A stretch of DNA of 10,405 nt from a bacterium (lineage in GTDB: Bacteria > B130-G9): NCBI GenBank assembly GCA_021160245.1, contig JAGHCW010000204.1, positions 1-10,405 on the forward strand. Reading direction: 5' to 3'. The notes below the pieces were generated by a model. The model did no database searches. It had not been told where the DNA came from and saw only the letters and a program-made list of their open reading frames with translations. Both the position numbers and the translations under genes were made by a program. This document shows, piece after piece, positions 1-6,823 of this stretch. The stretch's first letter is position 1. Every line of letters starts with the position of its first letter.

Positions 1-464
1 CCTTCTGCATTGAGGCGGGCACGGAGGCCGGTATCAAAATGGCATCGGAAATCAGCTCGCAGCTCGGCGCGAGCGTCGTTGAACTATCGGGCGAATCAAA
101 GGTAGCCCACCACCTCGCTTGCGTCATCGCCTCGAACTTCCTCGTTGTACTATTGAACGAGGCGCACTCGATTCACGAGGCGGCCGGCGTCCCCGGCGAC
201 GTGGGGCTTGACATGCTCACGCATTTGGCGAAGGCGGCGGCACAGAACGTCCGTTCTCAAGGGCCCAAGGCGGCGCTGACTGGCCCTTTTGCGAGAGGTG
301 ACATTAGCTCGATCGAGGCGCACATTGAGTGGATGAGTAAGTGCTCGCCGGCTCTTCTTGATCTATACACGACGCTCGGTCGGAGGGCGATTCAGCTTGC
401 CCTTGCCGCAAACCAAATATCGCAAGATGCGGCCTTAAAGATGCTTGATCTCCTCAAGGTGTAG
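1..464 (+). CDS. Rossmann-like/DUF2520 domain protein, C-terminal part (partial)
   Basis: The open frame runs from the window edge (first full codon at base 3) to TAG at 462-464, giving 153 visible residues. The ATG at base 39 is internal, because coding similarity continues upstream (FCIEAGTEAGIK). The visible part matches the all-helical C-terminal DUF2520 domain, which in this family follows an N-terminal NAD(P)-binding Rossmann fold lying outside the window. Diagnostic stretches are KVAHHLACVIASNF, in the dimerisation helix, and AALTGPFARGD near the middle; the ALTGP-RGD motif is the family signature. The fold resembles F420/NADP oxidoreductases and 6-phosphogluconate dehydrogenase-like enzymes, but the substrate of this family is not established. 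An 86-base gap with a possible promoter separates it from nnrED, so it may be a separate transcription unit. The family call is firm; the reaction is unknown. Confidence 0.85.
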   Translation, partial: FCIEAGTEAGIKMASEISSQLGASVVELSGESKVAHHLACVIASNFLVVLLNEAHSIHEAAGVPGDVGLDMLTHLAKAAAQNVRSQGPKAALTGPFARGDISSIEAHIEWMSKCSPALLDLYTTLGRRAIQLALAANQISQDAALKMLDLLKV

Positions 465-480
465 AGCGGACTTTGCCCGA

Positions 481-509
481 TTGACTCAGCCGACCACATC
501 AGCTACGAT
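481..509 (+). promoter_or_regulatory. Possible sigma70-type promoter for the nnrED-rex run
   Basis: TTGACT at 481-486 (5 of 6 to the -35 consensus) lies exactly 17 bases before TACGAT at 504-509 (4 of 6 to the -10 consensus). It falls in the only sizeable gap on this strand, and would start transcription near 516, leaving a leader of about 35 bases before the ATG at 551. Position, spacing and match make it plausible, but chance matches of this quality occur. No clear Rex-type palindrome overlaps it. Confidence 0.4.
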
Positions 510-537
510 CTCGCCATTGATTGCTCAAAATTGATAT

Positions 538-542
538 AAGGA
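538..542 (+). promoter_or_regulatory. Ribosome binding site that decides the nnrED start
   Basis: AAGGA ends 8 bases before the ATG at 551. The upstream in-frame TTG at 521 has no comparable site and would add ten residues (MLKIDIRNVT) ahead of the family's usual beginning, which resembles M-x-I-V-T-A-A-Q. The ATG at 551 is therefore preferred. Confidence 0.75.
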
Positions 543-550
543 ATGTCACG

Positions 551-2140
551 ATGGAGATCGTAACCGCCGCCCAGATAAGGGCAATTGATGATGAGACGAT
601 TCGAGGCATAGGGATTCCCGGGCCCGTCCTTATGGAGAGCGCCGGTATGAGTGTGGTTGCGGCTCTCAAGGGCCGTTTCAAGAGCCTCGAGACCAAGCAA
701 GTAGTCGTGCTTTGTGGTCGGGGCAACAACGGCGGAGATGGCTTCGTTGTCAGCAGGCGACTCAACTTGATGGGGGCCCCCGTGAGAACAATTCTCCTGG
801 GAACGCCTGATCAGGCCAAGGGCGACGCGAAATTGAACCTTGAGATTTTATCTCGACTCGGTATTCCAGTTGAAACTGCCCCGGACGCCGAGAGCTTCAA
901 GGGATTCTCCGACCTCATCTTCTCGTCCGATATCATCGTTGACGCGATATTGGGAACAGGACTCTCAAGAGGCGTTTCGGGTTATCTGGGAGATGTCATC
1001 GAGGTGGTCAATAGCGTGCCGGCCTTCGTTATCTCGGTTGACATCCCATCGGGGCTCTCGTCGGACACACCAAAAATACTAGGCTCCGTAATCCGCGCCT
1101 CGTGCACAGTGACCTTCGGCCTCCCCAAGATCAGCCAGATACTCTATCCGGCCGCGGAATATGTGGGCGATTTGATCGTATCGGACATCGGAATACCGCC
1201 GAGCGTGATTCAATCGAAGGGCATTACGACCTTTCGGCTCGACGCTGACGAGCTTGCTCTTGGCGCCTTTTTGCGCAAGCGCGATACGCACAAGGGGACC
1301 TTCGGACACGTTCTTATCATCGGTGGCTCAACGGGCAAGACCGGCGCTGTCGCGCTTGCAGCCGAAGCCACGATGAGGGCCGGGGCTGGCCTATGCAGCG
1401 CGGCGATACCCGCATCCCTAAACGAGATTCTGGAGACGAAGCTCACGGAAGCGATGACCATCCCTCTTTCTGAGGAGGCGCCCGGCGCGGTGGGCCCGGC
1501 GGCGATAGACTCCGTGCTGTCGGCCATCTCGGAGCTTAACGTCCGGGCCATTGCTATCGGCGTGGGCATCGGAGTCGCCCCCGAGACCATTGAATTCGTC
1601 CTCGAGTTACTGCCTAGAATCGCCGGGATACCAATCGTCCTCGACGCCGACGGCCTGAATGCGGTCGCAACCAGAGTCTCGGTCCTTGATGACCTAAAGT
1701 CGCCCATCATCTTGACGCCTCACCCAAAGGAGTTCTCTCGGCTCTCGGGGCTTGAGGTGAAACAGATACTTGAGGATAGGCTTGCAACCTCAAGGATGTT
1801 CTCTCATGACCACAATGCTTTCCTGGTTCTGAAGGGAGCAAGGAGCATTATTGCGGCGCCTGATGGGACCGCGTTCATCAATATGACTGGCAACTCGGGA
1901 ATGGCGTCTGGGGGCGCCGGGGATGTCCTGACGGGAATAATCGCAGCCCTCGCAGCGCAAGGGCTCGCGCCTCTTGAGGCGGCGAAACTGGGCACTTATG
2001 TCCACGGACTGGCCGGCGACATCGCGGCCGAGTCTGTAGGGGAGACGAGCCTGATAGCATCCGACTTGGTTCGCTTCCTGCCTAACGCTATTGGGGAGAT
2101 TATAGGCCAAACCAATGCAGAGCAGAGGAACTTAGACTAA
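551..2140 (+). CDS. nnrE-nnrD (yjeF): Bifunctional NAD(P)HX epimerase / ADP-dependent NAD(P)HX dehydratase
   Basis: This 529-residue protein repairs hydrated NADH/NADPH, which is damaged cofactor. The N-terminal YjeF_N domain (about 1-215) interconverts R- and S-NAD(P)HX; the C-terminal ribokinase-like domain (about 225-520) dehydrates the S form using ADP or ATP. Seen in the sequence: GRGNNGGDGF at 56-65, VDAILGTGL at 130-138 and VDIPSGL at 163-169 in the epimerase; then GHVLIIGGS at 252-260, VLDADGLNA at 363-371, TPHPKEF at 389-395 and the glycine-rich GNSGMASGGAGDVLTG at 447-462, where the Asp of GAGD is the expected catalytic base. Length fits the fused bacterial YjeF class. One oddity is that the usual GPGLG-like loop reads GVGIG at 337-341. 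The stop is one base before the rex ATG, so the two are surely cotranscribed. The pairing is logical, since one gene repairs NADH and the next senses it. Confidence 0.95.
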   Translation: MEIVTAAQIRAIDDETIRGIGIPGPVLMESAGMSVVAALKGRFKSLETKQVVVLCGRGNNGGDGFVVSRRLNLMGAPVRTILLGTPDQAKGDAKLNLEILSRLGIPVETAPDAESFKGFSDLIFSSDIIVDAILGTGLSRGVSGYLGDVIEVVNSVPAFVISVDIPSGLSSDTPKILGSVIRASCTVTFGLPKISQILYPAAEYVGDLIVSDIGIPPSVIQSKGITTFRLDADELALGAFLRKRDTHKGTFGHVLIIGGSTGKTGAVALAAEATMRAGAGLCSAAIPASLNEILETKLTEAMTIPLSEEAPGAVGPAAIDSVLSAISELNVRAIAIGVGIGVAPETIEFVLELLPRIAGIPIVLDADGLNAVATRVSVLDDLKSPIILTPHPKEFSRLSGLEVKQILEDRLATSRMFSHDHNAFLVLKGARSIIAAPDGTAFINMTGNSGMASGGAGDVLTGIIAALAAQGLAPLEAAKLGTYVHGLAGDIAAESVGETSLIASDLVRFLPNAIGEIIGQTNAEQRNLD

Positions 2141-2141
2141 G

Positions 2142-2804
2142 ATGACGAACAACAATCATAAGAGCATCTCCGGGATGCCTTCTCTATCCCTATTCCGCCT
2201 ATCGCTCTACCTCAGATACGTCAAAGCACTTGAGTGCAAGGGAGTGGAAAGCGTCTCATCAAAGGAACTCTCGCACAGATTCTCAATCTCATCTGCGCTC
2301 GTGCGAAAAGACCTCGGCTTCCTGGGATCACTCGGCAAACGAGGCGTGGGATACGACATTGCAGTACTCAAGAACGGCCTAATCTCCGCGCTCGGCATAG
2401 ATAAACATTGGAATGTCGCACTCGTTGGCGCCGGAAGGCTGGGAACCGCTCTTGTTCGATACACCCGTCGCGCAGAAGGTCCTTTCCGGATTGCGGCCAT
2501 TCTGGACAAATATCCCCAGCGAATGACCAAAGCCCGGGACCTGGATATGGAGGTGCTACATATCGATTCCCTGCCGGAAGCGGTGCAAGAAAGGGACATT
2601 AAAATAGGAATTATCTCAGTCCCGGGCTCTGCCGCCCAGGATGTTGCCGACAAACTCGTTGCGGCTGGCGTAGGGGCGATTCTCAACTTCGCGCCGGCCT
2701 ATATTGAGGCTCCCGACGGGATATTCGTTCACAATGTTGATTTCATCGTGTATCTTGAGAACCTGGCACATCACATCAATACTAACTCCGACATTGCGGA
2801 TTGA
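2142..2804 (+). CDS. rex: Redox-sensing transcriptional repressor Rex
   Basis: This 220-residue protein has the usual Rex length and layout. An N-terminal winged helix (about 14-85) holds VRKDL at 54-58 and GKRGVGYD at 65-72, the recognition-helix and wing signature. A Rossmann domain follows with GAGRLG at 96-101 and an acidic residue, Asp122, at the end of the second strand, as expected for NAD(H) over NADP(H). The NFAP...IFVHNVD stretch (182-200) and the C-terminal helix (YLENLAHHI, 204-212), which swaps between subunits, complete the family. Rex homodimers bind operators when NAD+ is high and let go when NADH rises, typically controlling fermentation and respiration genes. The start has AGAGGA about 12 bases upstream, a rather long spacing; an internal ATG at 2175 would remove only 11 poorly conserved residues. 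Autoregulation of this run is an inference, as I found no convincing operator. Confidence 0.95.
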   Translation: MTNNNHKSISGMPSLSLFRLSLYLRYVKALECKGVESVSSKELSHRFSISSALVRKDLGFLGSLGKRGVGYDIAVLKNGLISALGIDKHWNVALVGAGRLGTALVRYTRRAEGPFRIAAILDKYPQRMTKARDLDMEVLHIDSLPEAVQERDIKIGIISVPGSAAQDVADKLVAAGVGAILNFAPAYIEAPDGIFVHNVDFIVYLENLAHHINTNSDIAD

Positions 2805-2815
2805 ACGAGGCGCAG

Positions 2816-2821
2816 AGAGGA
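2816..2821 (+). promoter_or_regulatory. Ribosome binding site for the GTG start at 2829
   Basis: AGAGGA ends 7 bases before GTG at 2829. The spacing is good, there is no ATG with a comparable site nearby, and the basic N-terminus that follows is typical of membrane proteins. Together these support GTG as the true start. Confidence 0.7.
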
Positions 2822-2828
2822 TAGCTTA

Positions 2829-4940
2829 GTGCCACGCTCCAAACGACGAAGAGAGTTGAGAAGGGCAACGAAAAGGCAAGGGACGAGTCAAGCTCGCAAC
2901 ATCCATGCTCTTTCGGCTCGCATTCTGCTACTGATGCTTCTCGCGCTCATTCCGCTCGTCTTCACAACATATACCCAGGACAGATTCAGCTATATCAAGC
3001 TCGCCTCATTGCAGCTAGTCATTCCGCTGCTTCTTGCCATGGTCGGGCTCACGCTTGGCCCGCAGCTCAAACTTCTCATCAAAGGCCCGATGGTCGCGCC
3101 GGCCCTATTTTTCATCGCTTCTCTATTTGGTTCGGTGGTTTTTGCGGCCAATAAGCCCTGGGCCGCTCGGGGCGCTGTTAACCTACTCCTCATGTTCGTC
3201 CTTCTCTTCGCATGCCATGCGCTGTCATCGCTCGGCCTAAGCCTCAAGAAAGTCCTGATAACGGTTGTCATAGTCGGCACGCTCGTCTCCCTGCTCGGAG
3301 TGATTCAATACTACGAGATTCTCGGACAGAGACGCCTTCCCGACAACTACGGTGAACTCCAAACGCCCACAACCATCGGGCACAACAACTTCGCCGCGGC
3401 CTATATCATAATGTGCATCCCGGCCACCATCTCGCTTCTCGTGAGCGCGACCGCTGTCTGGGTCTATGCAGCTTTGGGCGCGTGCCTCTTCATTCAGCTT
3501 TACTATCTTCTGATTTCGGCGAGCCGGGGCGGCTGGATCGGATTCGTCGCGAGTATGCTCTTCTGGGGTTTATGGGCGTATATCCTCCCGAGTATCGCAC
3601 GCTCCGCCTCCGGAAAACCCAGGTGGACGCGACTGGTCGTTCTTATCGCGCCGCTTCTGCTCGGAGTCTCAATCGTGGTGTTGCTCATCCCATCCACCAG
3701 GAGATTGGTCACCGAAAAGGTCGCAGCCACATTTGATCTCTCCGACAAGCCTGTCCAGTTCAGGCTGCTTACTTGGCGATCCACGCTGAAGATGATACGC
3801 GATGAGCCGCTCGGCGTCGGCTTCAGGAACTTCGAGATGCGCTATCCGGAGTACAGGTCGGTCAAAGAACATCGAATAACAGGCCGATTCAGGAAGGTCC
3901 AAAAAACGCACAATGAGTTCCTGCAGGCTGCGGCGGAACTCGGCGCCTTCGGATTCGTGGCCTTCCTGTTCTTCATCGCGGCCATCTTCAAAGGCGGATT
4001 CGCGGTGGCAAAATCTGCAAAAAACCAACAGACCCGGCTGATGTCCCAGGCGGTTCTCGTTGGCATCACCGCGATGCTCGTCCACTCGCTCTTCAGCTTT
4101 CCGCTGCATCTGCCTGTTACAACCATGATGTTCTTCATATTCTGCGGCCTCATCTCCGGCGCCTCAACACCGGCGCAATATATGCCCGCTGAACCAGCCA
4201 TAAATAGAAAGGTTGCGATCAAGCGGACGGCGGTTGTCTTGACGCTGGTCCTGGTCGTCAGCATCCTGCAGCTCACCTCGTCGGAATATCTGGCGGATTA
4301 CTACCGCTCAAAGGGGCTAACGCTCAAGTCAAAGAGGCGGTTCTCATCCGCTCTGCCGCTTTTCCAAAAGGCCTCTGAGTTCTGCGGCTCGGACTTCCTG
4401 AACCACTATCTAGCGGCCGTCTGCCTTCGGAACATGGGCAAGTTTGACGAGGCGATTGGCGAATCTCTGTCAGCGCTTGAATGCAACAGAAACGACCGGC
4501 ATTCCGTCTTCAATCTCGGGTCGATTTACGCCTACAAGGGCATGCCCAGCAGGGCGATACAGCGATTTAGACAGGTCTTAGCAATCGACCCGGACTATTT
4601 GCAGGCCTACTTCAACATGGGCGCAGTATATGCCCAACAGGGCAGACGGGGCCTAGCCGTAACGGCGTATGAAAACGTTTTACGCATCGATCCCACTATG
4701 ACCGAGGCGTGCCACAACATGGTCATGCTGCTGGAGCAAATGGGCAAGCAAACCGAGGCGAGGGGTCATCTCTTGAAGTGTATCGACAGCAAGCCTGACT
4801 TTCAGCTCTATCTCGACCTCGCCCGCGTCTATGGCGAATTGGGGCAGATCGGCAACGCGCAACGGACTCTCAACGACGCCAAGACGCTCTTTCGTAGCGA
4901 AAAGCGAATAAACGAGGCGCTCCGAAAGCTGCCAAAATGA
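2829..4940 (+). CDS. O-antigen ligase/polymerase-type (Wzy_C) membrane protein with C-terminal TPR repeats
   Basis: This 703-residue protein begins with a strongly basic tail (PRSKRRRELRRATKRQ), then about a dozen hydrophobic segments between residues 30 and 484, then a soluble part of about 215 residues. Wzy_C/WaaL-family marks are TIGHNNFAAAY (182-192), SASRGGWIGF (230-239), a long presumably extracytoplasmic loop (about 288-370) with W316, PLGVGFRNFE at 327-336 and the conserved H361 in KTHNEFLQAAAELGAFGF, followed by more membrane segments. WaaL-type ligases join glycan from undecaprenyl diphosphate to an acceptor, and Wzy proteins polymerise repeat units; the sequence does not separate the two. 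From about 486 to 690 there are five or six TPR-like units (for example 557-590 and 591-624, each ending in IDP-like turns), likely outside the cytoplasm and suited to holding a partner protein. The stop overlaps the next start (ATGA), implying coupling to the following membrane protein. Confidence 0.87.
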   Translation: MPRSKRRRELRRATKRQGTSQARNIHALSARILLLMLLALIPLVFTTYTQDRFSYIKLASLQLVIPLLLAMVGLTLGPQLKLLIKGPMVAPALFFIASLFGSVVFAANKPWAARGAVNLLLMFVLLFACHALSSLGLSLKKVLITVVIVGTLVSLLGVIQYYEILGQRRLPDNYGELQTPTTIGHNNFAAAYIIMCIPATISLLVSATAVWVYAALGACLFIQLYYLLISASRGGWIGFVASMLFWGLWAYILPSIARSASGKPRWTRLVVLIAPLLLGVSIVVLLIPSTRRLVTEKVAATFDLSDKPVQFRLLTWRSTLKMIRDEPLGVGFRNFEMRYPEYRSVKEHRITGRFRKVQKTHNEFLQAAAELGAFGFVAFLFFIAAIFKGGFAVAKSAKNQQTRLMSQAVLVGITAMLVHSLFSFPLHLPVTTMMFFIFCGLISGASTPAQYMPAEPAINRKVAIKRTAVVLTLVLVVSILQLTSSEYLADYYRSKGLTLKSKRRFSSALPLFQKASEFCGSDFLNHYLAAVCLRNMGKFDEAIGESLSALECNRNDRHSVFNLGSIYAYKGMPSRAIQRFRQVLAIDPDYLQAYFNMGAVYAQQGRRGLAVTAYENVLRIDPTMTEACHNMVMLLEQMGKQTEARGHLLKCIDSKPDFQLYLDLARVYGELGQIGNAQRTLNDAKTLFRSEKRINEALRKLPK

Positions 4941-6811
4941 TCTTAGGCACACATTCTGTCAAGCTCACCACCTGGCTCGCCCTGATCGCTTTGGTTCTGC
5001 TCCCATTCATTCTCCAGATAATGATATGCGGACCCGACCCACGCGGGGTCACTCATCCACCCTCCCTCGACCGCGCGATACATATTGACCCCACGCGGCC
5101 AGCCCCGACCGTCGCCCTTGCGCCTCTTGCCGCCGGTGCGCCATCGATCTGCATCCTACTCGTTTTCATCATCGCTCGGATGCTATTCTCAGACGCAATT
5201 GCTCTCTCGGCGGCCTTCTTCACAGCTCTTTCGTTATCCATCAGTTTCTCACCGTTCATCGGCTGCCCAAGACCAGTATATGTTCTCGCCCACCTCGTCG
5301 CTTGGGCCGCATGCGTCTGGGCCACGCGCCGGCCACAATGGACCGCATCGTGTCTCGCGGGAGCCCTGACTGGCCTCGCGGCAACGGTTCAGCCAGCCGC
5401 CCTAGTCTTCCTGCCTGTCGCGATATGGACGGTCGAGAAGCGTAAGAGAATACTCTTGGCGGCCGCCTTGATCCCAGGCGCGCTCGCCGGCCTCCTTCTC
5501 GGGCTATTGCCCGCGATTACCCGCCTGCCGCTCGCGCTTGCGGGATTCGCCGAGAGCAGACGCCAGTGGGCTATCATAGATAGCAATTCTGACGGCCTAT
5601 TCTCAGCGTGGGCCATGCTTAAAGAGATGACCACCGACCTCGGCCTCCCAATCATGATTCTTGCGGGTATAGGGGTCCTCGTTGCCGTGTCGAGGCGCCG
5701 GCGGGAGGCCATCTGGGCTGCAAGCTATGCCGCGCTCTTTCTTTGGACGAAGCCCATGTCACTCGACCTGGGCTCTGCTGCTTGGGCGTGGCTCGTACCC
5801 CCGGTGGGGATCCTGGCAGCGGTTGGAGCCATCTCTATCACACGGGCCGTCGGAAGAAGAACCCGCTTGCTAACCCCGTTGCTTGCGTCAATCATCATCC
5901 TCGGCGCCTCATGCATGCCCGTCACGACTCTTTTGGACTACCCCGCTGAGGTCTGTGCCGCGAGAGATGGCTTTGAGCGCAATTGGCGGCAGGTTGATGA
6001 GGGAACGGCTCTGCCTCAGACGCCGATCCCACTTGCCGCCCTTCTCGAAGACCATTTCAGACAAGACCTTGAGAGCAGCAGGAGATACTCGATCCACGAT
6101 ATGGGTCAGACATTCATCAACTCCATTCTTTTCTGCAAGAAACCGCCCGTATTCGTCGATTATATCTCAGCTGGCGTCCGGGACTTCGCCATCAGTTCAT
6201 CCTCATTAGAGCTCTTCTCCGTCTTTCCGGCAATGAAGAGCCTGATCGCTCAGGTTCAGGCGAGATGCAAACCATACTTGCAATGCGGCGGCAGGACAGG
6301 TCCCAATCCATCGTGCCACATTTACAAATATGAGGGCCCGGTCGCTGAAGGTTCTGCCGCCCCGAACGATAGGCCGGCCTCACTTCGAGAATACTTAAAT
6401 CGGAACCCATCCGGGTCGATAATCATAATGTGCGTTAGGGGTCGGCCGTCCAACGAGACGTGGAACCAGCTCTTCAGGGCGATGATCCGAATCGGCGCGC
6501 CTCGTGAAGTCCAACCACACCTGGGCGCCTCGTTTGCCCTTGTGGGGATAATGGACGCTTCCCTTGGCTCTGCCGTGTGGCGGACGGGGGTCCAGGAGGT
6601 CGTCATCAAGATCGACGCGGGCGAGGAGATCGGCTCCACGGGTATTGTCGCGCCTCGCAGGATAGTAGCAAGGAGTATAGGCGATGGCGACCCACCCGGG
6701 CGGGCGATTATCTCCGTCGGCGGAGCTAACTGCTCAGCCAACACCGACGGCGTCAACGCGGCCGTAATTGATACGAATGGCCATTGCATTTCGCGAGCAT
6801 ACTTTCAATAG
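4937..6811 (+). CDS. GT-C-like polytopic membrane protein with C-terminal ILEI/FAM3-like region
   Basis: This 624-residue protein has an N-terminal membrane half and a soluble C-terminal half. Hydrophobic segments lie near 12-30, 58-80, 85-106, 115-129, 138-163, 172-193, 235-251, 258-270, 281-303 and 311-332. The pattern, with HPP at 40-42 and an RMLFS...ALSAAFFTALS stretch (81-98), recalls GT-C polyprenyl-phosphate-sugar glycosyltransferases (ArnT/PMT class), but the first loop is short and lacks a clear Asp-Glu pair, so activity is doubtful. Residues about 340-480 are soluble and unrecognised, with several Cys (C400, C444, C450, C460). Residues about 481-624 resemble ILEI/FAM3 domains: SGSIIIMCVRG (492-502), LFRAMIRIGAP (512-522), ASFALVGIMD (531-540), then GRAIISVGG...TDGVNAAVIDTNG (588-615). 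The halves appear in swapped order. Translationally coupled to the O-antigen-ligase-like gene, it probably acts in the same surface-glycan process. A specific reaction cannot be assigned. Confidence 0.68.
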   Translation: MILGTHSVKLTTWLALIALVLLPFILQIMICGPDPRGVTHPPSLDRAIHIDPTRPAPTVALAPLAAGAPSICILLVFIIARMLFSDAIALSAAFFTALSLSISFSPFIGCPRPVYVLAHLVAWAACVWATRRPQWTASCLAGALTGLAATVQPAALVFLPVAIWTVEKRKRILLAAALIPGALAGLLLGLLPAITRLPLALAGFAESRRQWAIIDSNSDGLFSAWAMLKEMTTDLGLPIMILAGIGVLVAVSRRRREAIWAASYAALFLWTKPMSLDLGSAAWAWLVPPVGILAAVGAISITRAVGRRTRLLTPLLASIIILGASCMPVTTLLDYPAEVCAARDGFERNWRQVDEGTALPQTPIPLAALLEDHFRQDLESSRRYSIHDMGQTFINSILFCKKPPVFVDYISAGVRDFAISSSSLELFSVFPAMKSLIAQVQARCKPYLQCGGRTGPNPSCHIYKYEGPVAEGSAAPNDRPASLREYLNRNPSGSIIIMCVRGRPSNETWNQLFRAMIRIGAPREVQPHLGASFALVGIMDASLGSAVWRTGVQEVVIKIDAGEEIGSTGIVAPRRIVARSIGDGDPPGRAIISVGGANCSANTDGVNAAVIDTNGHCISRAYFQ

Positions 6812-6823
6812 GGAGAAATTATA

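Noticed and set aside
517-540. Possible Rex operator near the putative promoter (TTGA-TTGC-TCAA and a nearby TTGATATAAG)
   Set aside because: Only a 4-base dyad is present, and it does not match the TTGTGA...TCACAA type of Rex site; at this AT-rich spot it is likely chance.
521-550. TTG at 521 as the start of the NAD(P)HX repair gene
   Set aside because: It has no ribosome site, and the extension lies before the conserved family start; ATG 551 has AAGGA at good spacing.
1210-1710. Long open frame on the minus strand inside nnrED
   Set aside because: It is an antisense shadow of the strongly supported NnrD domain, with Ser/Arg/Pro-rich composition and no recognisable motifs.
2427-2444. Rex nucleotide motif reading GAGRLG instead of the more common GAGNLG
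   Set aside because: Thermus-type Rex proteins also carry Arg at this place, so it is a known variant and not evidence of lost NADH sensing.
2207-2686. Long minus-strand open frame opposite rex
   Set aside because: Rex is unambiguous on the plus strand; the opposite frame is low-complexity Ser/Arg/Pro sequence typical of shadows.
6322-6789. Minus-strand open frame opposite the ILEI-like region
   Set aside because: The plus-strand frame is continuous with the membrane half and has recognisable motifs; the opposite frame has none.
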